From NCBI GenBank assembly GCA_947503365.1, contig CANNDT010000011.1, positions 4,803 to 68,802 of the forward strand: a stretch of DNA of 64,000 nucleotides, written 5' to 3'. The position numbers and the translations under genes are program-made. Of the stretch, positions 15,690 to 24,095 are shown piece by piece (positions within the stretch are counted from its first letter, which is position 1; each line of letters begins with the position of its first letter). The notes below the pieces were generated by a model. The model ran no database searches and was not told the DNA's origin. It saw nothing but the letters and a program-made list of their open reading frames with translations. Source of the DNA: CANNDT01 sp945876205. GTDB taxonomy: Bacteria; Acidobacteriota; Vicinamibacteria; Vicinamibacterales; UBA2999.

Positions 15690-16940
15690 ATGAAAACGGT
15701 GGCGGTCATCGGGGCGGGCATTTCTGGCCTGGCTGCCGCGTCTCTGTTGAGCCGCCGGCACCGGGTGCACCTCTTCGAGCGGGAGCGGCGTCTGGGGGGG
15801 CACACCAGCACGGTGCTCGTCTCCACCCCGAACGGCAGCGTGCCCCTCGATACCGGCTTCCTGGTGCACAACGACCGCACCTATCCGAATCTGGTGCGGC
15901 TGTTCGGCGAACTCGGCGTGGCCACCCGCGATTCGGACATGTCGTTCGCGGTGTCATGCCGTCGGAGCGGACTCGAGTACAGCAGTCGCGGCGCCAACGG
16001 GTTCTTCGCCCAGCGGCGGAACCTGGTCAGCCCGTCCCATCTCTCCTTGCTGCGCGAGATCGCGCGCTTCAACCGGGAGGCTCCGGCTCTGCTCGGTGCG
16101 GCGGATGCCGAGCGGCAGACGCTCGGAGACTTCCTCGAGTCGCGCCGCTTCGGTGAGGCGTTCACCCACCGGTATCTGTTTCCCATGGCGTCGGCCATCT
16201 GGTCGACGTCGCTCGACGCGATCCGATCGTTTCCCGCGCTGACGCTGATCCGCTTCTTCGACAACCATGGGCTGCTCTCGCTCACCGCGCAGCCGACGTG
16301 GAAGGTTGTCGCCGGCGGCAGTCACACCTACGTGCCCAAGCTCGCGGCGCAGGTGTCCGGAGACATTCACGAAGGCGCGGCGATCGAGTCGGTGCGGCGC
16401 CGCGAGGACGGGGTCACCTTGACGTTCCGCGACCGGCCGGCCATGGCGTTCGACGAGGTCGTGTTCGCCTGCCACGGCGATCAGGTGCTGCCGCTCCTCG
16501 CCGATCCGAGCGATCGCGAGCGCGACGTCTTCGCGGCCTTCACGACCACGACCAACGTCGCCTGGCTGCACACCGACGCGTCGGTGCTGCCGGTGCGAGC
16601 GTCCGCCCGCGCGTCGTGGAACTACCTGCTTGCTGCCGACGCGGAGGCGCCACCGATGGTGACCTACGACCTGAATCGCCTGCAGGGACTGACGACGTCG
16701 GAGCAGTACTGCGTCACGCTCAATCCCGGCGGCCAGATTGACGAAAGCCGCGTGCTGCAGCGGTTCGTGTATCGTCACCCATTGTACACGCGCCAGGCCG
16801 TCGGCGCGCAGCGGCAGTGGGGGAAGGTGAGCGGCGTCAACCGCACGCACTATTGCGGCGCCTACTGGTTCTACGGTTTTCACGAGGACGGGCTGAACTC
16901 GGCGCTCAGGGTGGCGGGCGCGCTCGGGGTCGAGTGGTGA
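15690..16940 (+). CDS. FAD-dependent amine-oxidase-type oxidoreductase
   Basis: 416 aa. The FAD motif VAVIGAGISGLAAASLLSRR is at the N-terminus, followed by ERERRLGGHTSTV, DTGFLVHNDRTYPNL and MSFAVSCRRSGLEYSS. The C-terminus has YCGAYWFYGFHEDGLNSALRVA. This is the predicted NAD/FAD-binding protein that sits beside DUF1365 and CFA-type enzymes in many proteobacteria; in alphaproteobacteria related flavoproteins take part in furan or methylated fatty-acid synthesis. AGGGG lies 3-4 bases before the ATG, close for a ribosome site. Its stop overlaps the next GTG (GTGA), making this the first gene of a four-gene operon. Confidence 0.88.
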   Translation: MKTVAVIGAGISGLAAASLLSRRHRVHLFERERRLGGHTSTVLVSTPNGSVPLDTGFLVHNDRTYPNLVRLFGELGVATRDSDMSFAVSCRRSGLEYSSRGANGFFAQRRNLVSPSHLSLLREIARFNREAPALLGAADAERQTLGDFLESRRFGEAFTHRYLFPMASAIWSTSLDAIRSFPALTLIRFFDNHGLLSLTAQPTWKVVAGGSHTYVPKLAAQVSGDIHEGAAIESVRRREDGVTLTFRDRPAMAFDEVVFACHGDQVLPLLADPSDRERDVFAAFTTTTNVAWLHTDASVLPVRASARASWNYLLAADAEAPPMVTYDLNRLQGLTTSEQYCVTLNPGGQIDESRVLQRFVYRHPLYTRQAVGAQRQWGKVSGVNRTHYCGAYWFYGFHEDGLNSALRVAGALGVEW

Positions 16941-17743
16941 TCGACTCGGGGCTGTTCGTCGGCACGCTGCGCCATCGACGGTTCACGCCCGTCTCGCATG
17001 CGTTCACGTACCCGTTGTTCATGGCGCTGCTCGACATCGAGCGTGTGCCGCAGTTGATGCGCGTGTCGCGGTTGACGAGTCACAACCGATGGAACTGGGC
17101 GAGCTTCGACGATCGCGATCATTTCGGTGGTCCGGCGCGCCCGCTTCGCGAGCGGCTCGCCCGCGACGCGGAGCGCCATGGGGTCGATCTGCCGGACGGC
17201 CGCATCTTCCTCCTGACGCACCTGCGGTATCTCGGCTACTGCTTCAACCCGGTGTCGTTCTTCTACTGCTTCGACGGCGCCGATCGCCTGCAGGTCGTGC
17301 TCGCGGAAGTGAACAACACGTTCGGCGGCTCCCACAATTACTGGCTGCGTCCCGATCCGGCATCCCATGGGTTCCGCGCGGCCGCGAGCAAGTCGCTCTA
17401 CGTGTCGCCGTTCATGCCGGTCGACCTGGACTACGAGTTTGCCCTGACGACGCCGGCTGACAGCCTCGTCGCGCATATGGAGACGGTCAAGGACGGCTCG
17501 GTCTGCTTCGACGCGACGCTCTCGCTCGAGCGGCGGCCCTGGAACGCGACTGAGATCCGTCGTGCCCTGCTTCGTCACCCGGCGATGACGGCCGCCGTTG
17601 TGGCGGGCATTCACTGGCAGGCGTTGGCGTTGTGGTGGAAGGGCGTGCCTCTGGTGCGGCGCGTCACCGGTGACGGCGTGGGGGAGCGTGCGGCTTGCGC
17701 CGCCGACACGGCCGGTCGGATCGATTCAGTGAGGGAGCGATGA
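16937..17743 (+). CDS. DUF1365 family protein
   Basis: 268 aa from GTG 16937, overlapping the flavoprotein stop. The family signatures are GTLRHRRFTPVSHAFTYPLFMALLDIE, LLTHLRYLGYCFNPVSFFYCF, VNNTFGGSHNYWL and KSLYVSPFMPVDLDYEF. Function is not proven; it is almost always next to a CFA-type methyltransferase and a flavoprotein and may act on the acyl chain. The stop overlaps the CFA start (ATGA). The C-terminal tail has a hydrophobic segment (MTAAVVAGIHWQALALWW) that may touch the membrane. Confidence 0.88.
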   Translation: MIDSGLFVGTLRHRRFTPVSHAFTYPLFMALLDIERVPQLMRVSRLTSHNRWNWASFDDRDHFGGPARPLRERLARDAERHGVDLPDGRIFLLTHLRYLGYCFNPVSFFYCFDGADRLQVVLAEVNNTFGGSHNYWLRPDPASHGFRAAASKSLYVSPFMPVDLDYEFALTTPADSLVAHMETVKDGSVCFDATLSLERRPWNATEIRRALLRHPAMTAAVVAGIHWQALALWWKGVPLVRRVTGDGVGERAACAADTAGRIDSVRER

Positions 17744-19011
17744 GCATGGTGACGCAGTGGGCGAAGACGGCGTTTCTTTCGGGGCTCGGCGGTATCAAGA
17801 ACGGCACCCTCACCCTGGAGTGCCCGGACCGCACGTACAGACTTGGGGACGATGGCGAGTTGAATGCGACACTGACCGTCCGCGACGAGCGCTTCTTCGT
17901 ACGTGCGCTCGTCGGCAGTGACATCGGCATCGGCGAGTCGTTCATGGATGGCGACTGGACGACGCCCGATCTGGTGACGCTGACGCGGTTGATGCTGCGC
18001 AACCGTGCCCTCGACGGGCAGGGCCGCGTCATGGGCGCGTTGCACCGGGTGGCCGGCGGAATCGCGCGCCGCCTTCGCGACAACTCCCTCGCCGGCAGCC
18101 GGCGGCACATCCATCGGCATTACGACCTCGGCAACAACCTGTTTCGCCTCTTCCTCGACGCCGATCTGCTCATGTATTCGTGCGGCTACTTCGAGTCAGC
18201 CGCCGATTCGCTCGAGAAAGCGCAGGCCCAGAAGGTCGATCGCATCTGCCGGACGCTGAAACTCTCGCCAGCCGATCACGTGCTCGAGATCGGCAGCGGG
18301 TGGGGCGGGTTCGCGGTGTGGGCGTCGACGCACTACGGCTGCCGCGTGACGACGACGACGATCAGCGATGAGCAATACCGGCACGTCCGCGAGTGGCGGT
18401 CGAGGATCGGTGAGGCAGGATCCCGCATCGACGTGTTGCGAGCCGACTATCGCGAGCTGACAGGGCGCTTCGACAAAGTGGTCAGCATCGAGATGTTCGA
18501 GGCGGTCGGCCTGAACCACTACGACGACTACTTCACGGCCGTTGATCGGCGGCTCGCCCCTGGCGGCTCGATGTTCCTCCAGACGATCACGGTCGACGAC
18601 CAGTGGTTTCCGAAGTACCACGGCACGCCGGACTGGATCGAGAAGTACATCTTTCCCGGTGGGGAGCTCGCCTCGGTCGGGGAGATCATGACGTCGCTCG
18701 CCAGGACCACGTCGCTGTCGATGTATCACGCCGAGAACTGTGGCACCCACTACGCACGCACGCTGCGGGCGTGGCGCGCCAGATTCGACCACCATCGCGA
18801 TCGCGTGCGCGCGCTCGGGTTCGACGACCGATTCATTCGCATGTGGAACCTGTATCTCGCCTCCTGCGAAGCGGCATTCCTCGAACGGCACACCGGGTTG
18901 TTCCAGATGCTGCTGGTGAAGAACGGGTCCCAACGTGCCTTCTTCAACGAGCCGTGGTCTGAGGCAGCCGTCGAGCCGCGTGCAGAGGCCGCCAGAGAGT
19001 CCGCGGCCTAG
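17740..19011 (+). CDS. cyclopropane-fatty-acyl-phospholipid synthase family methyltransferase
   Basis: 423 aa. Key features are HYDLGNNLFRLFLDADLLMYSCGYFE (about residues 126-151), the SAM loop VLEIGSGWGGFAVWAS, SIEMFEAVG and YIFPGGELAS, all typical of CFA synthases and their methyl-adding relatives. The enzyme transfers a one-carbon unit from SAM to the double bond of a phospholipid acyl chain. GAGGGAG precedes the ATG, which overlaps the DUF1365 stop. With the flavoprotein, DUF1365 and the following desaturase it forms a lipid-modification operon. The product may be a cyclopropane, methyl-branched or furan acid; the sequence alone does not decide. Confidence 0.92.
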   Translation: MSMVTQWAKTAFLSGLGGIKNGTLTLECPDRTYRLGDDGELNATLTVRDERFFVRALVGSDIGIGESFMDGDWTTPDLVTLTRLMLRNRALDGQGRVMGALHRVAGGIARRLRDNSLAGSRRHIHRHYDLGNNLFRLFLDADLLMYSCGYFESAADSLEKAQAQKVDRICRTLKLSPADHVLEIGSGWGGFAVWASTHYGCRVTTTTISDEQYRHVREWRSRIGEAGSRIDVLRADYRELTGRFDKVVSIEMFEAVGLNHYDDYFTAVDRRLAPGGSMFLQTITVDDQWFPKYHGTPDWIEKYIFPGGELASVGEIMTSLARTTSLSMYHAENCGTHYARTLRAWRARFDHHRDRVRALGFDDRFIRMWNLYLASCEAAFLERHTGLFQMLLVKNGSQRAFFNEPWSEAAVEPRAEAARESAA

Positions 19012-19012
19012 A

Positions 19013-20041
19013 ATGTCCAGCGTGATGGACGGCGCGGGCGTGTTCGATCGATCACGTGACGTGATTGCTGACCATTTCGACGTGATCCGGGCGACTGAGG
19101 GGGCGGTCCAAGACAACCTCGACCTGCTCGTCCCCATCGAGAAGGCCTGGCAGCCAACCGACTACCTGCCGGATCTGGAGTCCGACAACTGGAGGCAGCA
19201 GCTCGAGGCGTTCCGGCAGACGGCATCGGCCATTTCTGACGAACTGCTCGTCGTCCTGGTCGGCGACATGGTCACCGAAGAAGCCCTGCCCAGCTATTCG
19301 GTCTCGCTCAACGGATTGGTCCAGGACGACGAGGGGACCAGCCCGGCTCCGTGGGCACGATGGCTCCGCGGATGGACGGCCGAGGAGAATCGCCATGGCG
19401 ATCTGCTCAATGCCTACCTCCGTCTGACCGGCCGTGTGGACATGCGCGCCGTGGAACGGACGGTCCACGCCCTCATCGCCAACGGCTTCAACCCGAAGAG
19501 TCGTGCCGATCCCTACAACCTCCTGATCTACACCTCCTTTCAGGAGCGTGCGACCCGCATCTCGCACAGCAACGTCGGCAAGATGGCGAGCAGGGAAGGC
19601 GACGCGAACCTGGCCCGGATCTGCGCGCTGATCGCCAGCGACGAAGCCCGGCACGAGGCGTTCTACACGCGCATCATGGGCACGGTGCTCGAACACGATC
19701 CGGCGGGAGGCATCCTTGCGTTCCGGTCGATGCTCCGTGGTCTCATCACGATGCCTGGCAAGTTCATGGACGACGGTCGAGACGCAGACGTGTTCGATCA
19801 CTTCGCGGTCGTGGCCCAGCGTGTCAACGTCTACACGGTGTGCGATTACGCGTCCATCATCGAGCACCTCGTCACGACCTGGAACATCGCGGGACGCGCG
19901 GTCACAGGCACGGCGGCCCAGGCGCAGGATGAGCTCTGCCGTCAGGCGGAGCGCTACGAGCGGCTGGCCGACCGGATGGCGGCCACTCTCGAGAGGCAGC
20001 CGCGGGTCGCCTTCAGATGGATTCGCGACCGGACGGCATGA
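19013..20041 (+). CDS. acyl-ACP desaturase (ferritin-like di-iron, plant/actinobacterial type)
   Basis: 342 aa, the usual size for soluble stearoyl-ACP-desaturase-type enzymes. The two di-iron motifs are intact: EENRHG (in RGWTAEENRHGDLLNAYL) and DEARHE (in ASDEARHEAFYTRI), together with the early Glu helix VGDMVTEEALPSY. It inserts a cis double bond into acyl-ACP using O2. The ATG lies one base after the CFA-synthase stop, so the desaturase presumably supplies the double bond that the methyltransferase modifies. A later GTG/ATG (VMDG) is a minor alternative start. This partner is unusual for CFA/DUF1365 operons. Confidence 0.9.
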   Translation: MSSVMDGAGVFDRSRDVIADHFDVIRATEGAVQDNLDLLVPIEKAWQPTDYLPDLESDNWRQQLEAFRQTASAISDELLVVLVGDMVTEEALPSYSVSLNGLVQDDEGTSPAPWARWLRGWTAEENRHGDLLNAYLRLTGRVDMRAVERTVHALIANGFNPKSRADPYNLLIYTSFQERATRISHSNVGKMASREGDANLARICALIASDEARHEAFYTRIMGTVLEHDPAGGILAFRSMLRGLITMPGKFMDDGRDADVFDHFAVVAQRVNVYTVCDYASIIEHLVTTWNIAGRAVTGTAAQAQDELCRQAERYERLADRMAATLERQPRVAFRWIRDRTA

Positions 20042-20083
20042 CCGGGTCGACGAGCCACGTCATGAGGGAGCGAGAGGCCCCGG

Positions 20084-20650
20084 TCAGAGCGGCCGCTCGA
20101 GATCCGACTGAATGACGCTGATCTGGCGGCGCTCGTCCGACGACAGCGAGCCGACGCCGAAGTAGCCGCCCGCCGCGCGACCGGTCGCCTCGCAGATCGC
20201 GACGATTCGCGCCACAACAGCCTCGCGTTCATCGGGGTCGAGGACGCGCAGCCGGGCTTTGAGCGCGCGCCGTCCGGCGACGAAGAGCTCTTCGGGCGGA
20301 CGCTGCGCGAGCCACCCATCGAGCAAGGCCATGCCCTCTGCCGTGGCCCGGCCGTCTGAGTTGACGAGCACCCGCAGTGCGTGGCGTTCGGCCTCGTCCG
20401 CGCCGTCCAGCCAGGCCACCTCTACCGCCGGGAGCCATTCCACCAGGACGGCGGTCGAAGCCCGCAGGCCGTATGCGTGCAAGTGTTCGCTGGCGTCGAG
20501 ATCTGACGCCCCGAGCGCCTCGGCGAGCGCGACTCGCTCGCGGGCGAGGCGCTCGATCTCGAGGGCGCGACGCAGAATCTCCGCATCCTTGCGGCGGAAG
20601 TACTCGTCCTCGGCCAGGCGCGGCCGGTCGGTGGGATCGAAGTAGGGCAT
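20084..20650 (-). CDS. hypothetical helical protein
   Basis: 188 aa, strongly alpha-helical and acidic, with a very strong AGGAGGAGG ribosome site. Segments such as LRVLVNSDGRATAEGMALLDGWLAQRPPEELF and AVVARIVAICEATGRAAGGYFGVGSLSSDERRQI recall TerB-like helical bundles, but I cannot assign the family. It follows a 38-residue membrane peptide by 18 bases and lies divergent to the NhaR-like regulator whose target motif is also found before the TerC gene, so a role in ion or metal stress is plausible. Confidence 0.65.
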   Translation of the reverse strand: MPYFDPTDRPRLAEDEYFRRKDAEILRRALEIERLARERVALAEALGASDLDASEHLHAYGLRASTAVLVEWLPAVEVAWLDGADEAERHALRVLVNSDGRATAEGMALLDGWLAQRPPEELFVAGRRALKARLRVLDPDEREAVVARIVAICEATGRAAGGYFGVGSLSSDERRQISVIQSDLERPL

Positions 20651-20668
20651 GACCTCCTCCTCCTGAAT

Positions 20669-20785
20669 TTAGAACCAGCGCGCGAGGGCGATGGGCCCGA
20701 TGGACCCCACCGTATACAGCACGGCGAAGCCAAGCGCGGTGGCGATGGCGGTCTCGGCGGTGCGAGAAAAGAATGGCTGTGTCAC
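20669..20785 (-). CDS. 38-residue single-pass membrane peptide
   Basis: A short frame starting at GTG 20785 with AAGGAG seven bases upstream. The peptide begins VTQPFFSRTAET and continues with a hydrophobic stretch (ATALGFAVLYTVGSIGPIALA) ending ARWF. The good ribosome site, clear membrane helix and tight spacing to the next gene support translation. It is probably a subunit or modulator of a transporter, or a stress peptide. No family is recognised. Confidence 0.6.
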   Translation of the reverse strand: MTQPFFSRTAETAIATALGFAVLYTVGSIGPIALARWF

Positions 20786-20868
20786 TGGACGACTCCTTTT
20801 GAACAACGAGTGGGACCGACACACGCGGTCAACAAGGGGCAGGTTACCGGAGCCGTATATCATAGGCA

Positions 20869-20907
20869 AATAGATAGTTACGTTACGTGCTATAGGTATT
20901 AGCTATA
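20869..20907. promoter_or_regulatory. NhaR-like operator region (site A)
   Basis: AATAGATAGTTAC (20869-20881) recurs exactly, inverted, at 21870-21882. ATAGGTATT (20892-20900) also recurs at 21845-21853. TATAG-GTATTAG-CTATA (20891-20907) is a perfect inverted repeat with the T-N11-A form of LysR sites and touches the regulator's start codon. The region lies between divergent genes. Confidence 0.65.
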
Positions 20908-21809
20908 TGGAATGGCTGAATTACCATCACTTGCTGTATTTCTGGACCGTCGTGCGGGAAGGCGGGGTGTCGCTCGCCGCCGAGAAGCTGCGACTGTCGC
21001 AACCGACGGTCAGCGCGCAGGTCAGGCTGCTCGAGGACATGGTCGGCGACAAGCTGTTCGAGCGGCAGGGCCGTCGCCTCGTGCTGACCGACGTGGGGCG
21101 CCTCGTCTATCGGTACGCCGACGAGATCTTCGGGATTGGGCGTGAGCTGCTCGAGGCGCTGAAGGGACGGCCGTCGGTCGGGCGTCCGCTGCCACTGACC
21201 GTGGGGGTCGCCAACGCGGTGCCCAAGCTGATCGTGCACCGGCTGCTCCAGCCGGCGATGTCCGGCGAGCAGGCCATTCATCTGGTGTGTCGCGAGGACA
21301 GCACCGAGACGCTGATGGGCGAGTTGGCGACCCACGCGCTCGACGTGGTGATCGCGGATGTGCCGGCGCCACCCCACGTCCGCGTCAAGGTGTTCAGTCA
21401 CCTGCTTGGAGAATCGGACACCTGCTTCTTCGCCGCCGGCGCGCTCGGCACGAAACTGCGCCGTCGCTTCCCGCGCTCGTTGAACGACGCACCCGTGCTG
21501 CTCCCGACGCCGCGTACCGCTCTGCGCCGCGCGCTGGACCAGTGGTTCGAGGCGGAAGATCTCCACCCGAAAGTCGTCGGCGAGTTCGACGACTCGGCCC
21601 TGATGAAGGCCTTCGGTCAGGCTGGCGACGCGGCGTTCCCCGCGCCGGCGGTGATCGAGCGGGAGGTGGTGCGCCAGTACCGGGTGCGCGCGGTCGGCCG
21701 CGTGAAGGTCGTGCGCGAGCGCTACTACGCCATCTCCGCGGAGCGCCGCCTGAAGCACCCAGGCGTGCTGGCGATCACCGCGGCCGCGAAGACCGAGGTA
21801 TTCGGGTAG
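20907..21809 (+). CDS. LysR-family regulator, NhaR type
   Basis: 300 aa. The N-terminus MEWLNYHHLLYFWTVVREGGVSLAAEKLRLSQPTVSAQV is the NhaR-type winged helix-turn-helix, and residues 90-300 form the LysR effector domain. NhaR proteins respond to sodium or related ion stress and activate Na+/H+ antiporter or biofilm genes in enterobacteria. Here the neighbour is a TerC-type membrane protein, not an antiporter, and the same motif lies upstream of both, indicating that TerC and the small membrane peptide are targets. The start codon lies in an inverted repeat, suggesting autoregulation. Confidence 0.88.
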   Translation: MEWLNYHHLLYFWTVVREGGVSLAAEKLRLSQPTVSAQVRLLEDMVGDKLFERQGRRLVLTDVGRLVYRYADEIFGIGRELLEALKGRPSVGRPLPLTVGVANAVPKLIVHRLLQPAMSGEQAIHLVCREDSTETLMGELATHALDVVIADVPAPPHVRVKVFSHLLGESDTCFFAAGALGTKLRRRFPRSLNDAPVLLPTPRTALRRALDQWFEAEDLHPKVVGEFDDSALMKAFGQAGDAAFPAPAVIEREVVRQYRVRAVGRVKVVRERYYAISAERRLKHPGVLAITAAAKTEVFG

Positions 21810-21844
21810 GGCTCGCGCGGCGGATCGACACCCTCGCGTGACAG

Positions 21845-21882
21845 ATAGGTATTCCGCATATAAATGCCTGTAACTATCTATT
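21845..21882. promoter_or_regulatory. NhaR-like operator region (site B) before TerC
   Basis: ATAGGTATT (21845-21853) and GTAACTATCTATT (21870-21882, the exact complement of site A) are followed by the AT-rich CTATATATC, a likely promoter part, about 100 bases before the TerC start. No manganese-type riboswitch fold was recognised in the leader. Confidence 0.62.
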
Positions 21883-21983
21883 AGTCTATATATCTTGCAG
21901 CGCCTATCGTGAACAGGGTCACGCGTGACACGACAGCGGCGGGTTGCGTCGGGTCAGGTGCGAGGCCGGGAGAGAAGGCGCAG

Positions 21984-22985
21984 ATGCCCCTGTTGTTTCC
22001 GTTCGCCGAGTACTGGTGGTTCTATGCCGCGTTCACCGGCTTCGTGTTGCTGCTGCTGGTGCTCGATCTGGGCGTCTTCCATCGGCAGGCCCACGTCGTG
22101 TCGTTCCGTGAGTCGCTCGCCTGGTCGGTTGTCTGGGTGGCGACCGCTCTCGCGTTCAACTATGGCTTCTACCTCTACGCCGCGGGCACATTCGGGGCGG
22201 AAGCCGGGCGGCAGATCGGCCTCGAGTTCCTGACCGGCTACATCGTCGAGAAGTCGCTCGCCGTGGACAACATCTTCGTGTTCGTCCTGGTGTTTGCGTA
22301 CTTCTCGATCCCGACCCGCTATCAGCATCGGGTTCTGTTCTACGGGATCATCGGTGCCCTCGTGTTTCGGGCGATATTCATCGCCATCGGGTCTGCGCTG
22401 ATGCAGTACCACGCCATCGTGTTGCTGTTCGGGGCATTCCTGCTCCTGACGGGCCTGAACATGCTGTGGGCGCCGGAGCGGAAGATCGAGCCCGACAAGA
22501 ACCCGCTCGTCAGGCTGTTCCGGCGTGTCCTGCCAGTGACGCCCCACCTGCACGGGCAGCGGTTTCTCCTCAAGCTGGAAGGCAGATGGCATGCGACGCC
22601 CCTGCTGGTGGCGCTGCTCGTCCTCGAAATGAGCGACATCATCTTCGCGATCGATTCGGTGCCGGCGATCTTCGCCATCTCGCGCGAGCCGCTGGTGGTG
22701 TTCACCTCGAACGTCTTCGCCATTCTGGGACTGCGTGCGATGTACTTCATGCTTGCCGGTGCGGTCGAGCGCTTCCACCTGCTCAAGTTCGGGCTGGCGC
22801 TGATCCTGATCTTCGTCGGCCTGAAGATGGTGTGGCTGAACAACCTGTTCGATGGCAAGTTCCCCATCACCTGGTCGCTCGGCATCATCGGCGCGTTGCT
22901 CTTCGGGAGCATCGTTGCCTCCTGGGCGTGGCCGGCCAGGCCCGGACGTCGTGTTGCGGCATCGACGGAGGATGAGGCCGCGTGA
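21984..22985 (+). CDS. TerC/Alx family membrane protein
   Basis: 333 aa, about nine transmembrane helices. Signatures are TGYIVEKSLAVDNIFVFVLVFAYF in the first half and LLVLEMSDIIFAIDSVPAIFAISREPLVVFTSN in the second, with Asp residues conserved in the Mn2+-exporting TerC/Alx group. The probable role is manganese export or metallation of exported proteins; tellurite resistance is the historic name. The ATG at 21984 has GAGAGAAGG upstream; a GTG at 21909 is open but would add a non-membrane tail. Regulated presumably by the NhaR-like protein. Confidence 0.88.
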   Translation: MPLLFPFAEYWWFYAAFTGFVLLLLVLDLGVFHRQAHVVSFRESLAWSVVWVATALAFNYGFYLYAAGTFGAEAGRQIGLEFLTGYIVEKSLAVDNIFVFVLVFAYFSIPTRYQHRVLFYGIIGALVFRAIFIAIGSALMQYHAIVLLFGAFLLLTGLNMLWAPERKIEPDKNPLVRLFRRVLPVTPHLHGQRFLLKLEGRWHATPLLVALLVLEMSDIIFAIDSVPAIFAISREPLVVFTSNVFAILGLRAMYFMLAGAVERFHLLKFGLALILIFVGLKMVWLNNLFDGKFPITWSLGIIGALLFGSIVASWAWPARPGRRVAASTEDEAA

Positions 22986-23080
22986 CCTGTCGCACCCCGG
23001 CCTGCCGGGCTCTGGCAACGAGGACTTCCTGACCTCTCGCTCGGCTCTCAGCCATCACGCGACCGACGTCGCTCGGCGGC

Positions 23081-24088
23081 TCAGGGCGCGAGCGACGCCA
23101 GGTAGGCCGTGATGTCGATGATGTCGCGCTCGTTCAGCCTGGCGACCGCGTCGGCCATCAACGACGCATAGACGCCGTTGCGCACACCGCGCTGAAAATC
23201 CATCAACTGGCGCGCGAGATAAATAGGGGAGCGTCCGGCCAGCGCCGGCATCTCGCCCACGCCCTTGAGATCGGGCCCGTGGCACCCCGCGCACCGTGCC
23301 TTGCCGTCGCTGCCGGTGGCGACCAGGGCCTGTCCGCGCTTGATGGCGCCGACCGGCACGTAGGCCACGAAGCTGCTGTGGGAATCGCGCAGTTCGGCCA
23401 GCTCGGAGTTCTCGGGTATCTCGATTATTCGCTGACCGATCGGCTCGCTGCCGCCATTCGGCGTCGCATGGCGCATGTTGCCGGCGCCGACGAAGGTCTT
23501 CGGCACGGTCTCTGCCTCGACAACGCGAATCCACTTCGCGGCCTTCAGCCTGCTGAAGTACTGCGCCGCTTCCCGCACCTCCGCGTCGGTGGCCGCCCCG
23601 GCGATCGCGATCATGCTCGCCGCCCGGGCCGGGACGGCGCTCTTTCGTCGCCCGGCCCTGTAATCGATCATCTGCTGCTCGATGTAGTCGGCCGACAGGC
23701 CCGCCAGGCCAGACGACTCGGGGTGTCCCAACCCGTGCGGCATATGACACTGCCCGCAGGCCCGCACGTCCGGCCTTCGGCCGTGCGCCACCGTCGGCGG
23801 CATCGGCGGGTGCTCGTTGGGATACCAGTCGGGGGGATTGAACGGGTCGTTGATCTCGGTCTGCGTGAGCTCGCTGGCGCTGCCGGGGACGCGATGCTTC
23901 CGGCCGTCATCGGGAGGGCGCTGGAAGCCGGGGTCCATCACGGGATAGGCCCAGGCCGGCGGGGGTGCCTCCTGGCCGCCGACGCCGGAGGTCAGGAGCG
24001 CCGAGGCGATCAGGAGAATGGCCCACCCGCTCCGCCACCGTCGCGCGCTCGCGCGCGCGTGATGGCGGGTCGGGTGGGCTCCAGACAC
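23081..24088 (-). CDS. dihaem c-type cytochrome, exported
   Basis: 335 aa from GTG 24088. A membrane/signal segment (WAILLIASALLTSGVGGQ) precedes two class I cytochrome c domains: CGQCH with the later Met region, and CAGCH followed by GPDLKGVGEMPALAGRSPIYLARQLMDFQRG, which is the cytochrome c4/c553 layout. It should carry electrons in the periplasm. It begins 7 bases after the stop of the NHL protein (24096-25418), so both are cotranscribed; related pairs occur widely in Acidobacteriota. An earlier frame extends to 24280 but overlaps the NHL gene. Confidence 0.85.
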   Translation of the reverse strand: MSGAHPTRHHARASARRWRSGWAILLIASALLTSGVGGQEAPPPAWAYPVMDPGFQRPPDDGRKHRVPGSASELTQTEINDPFNPPDWYPNEHPPMPPTVAHGRRPDVRACGQCHMPHGLGHPESSGLAGLSADYIEQQMIDYRAGRRKSAVPARAASMIAIAGAATDAEVREAAQYFSRLKAAKWIRVVEAETVPKTFVGAGNMRHATPNGGSEPIGQRIIEIPENSELAELRDSHSSFVAYVPVGAIKRGQALVATGSDGKARCAGCHGPDLKGVGEMPALAGRSPIYLARQLMDFQRGVRNGVYASLMADAVARLNERDIIDITAYLASLAP

Positions 24089-24095
24089 TAGCGGC

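Noticed and set aside
21883..21983. Possible yybP-ykoY manganese riboswitch before TerC
   Set aside because: I could not recognise the conserved loops or a paired terminator; a covariance-model search would be needed.
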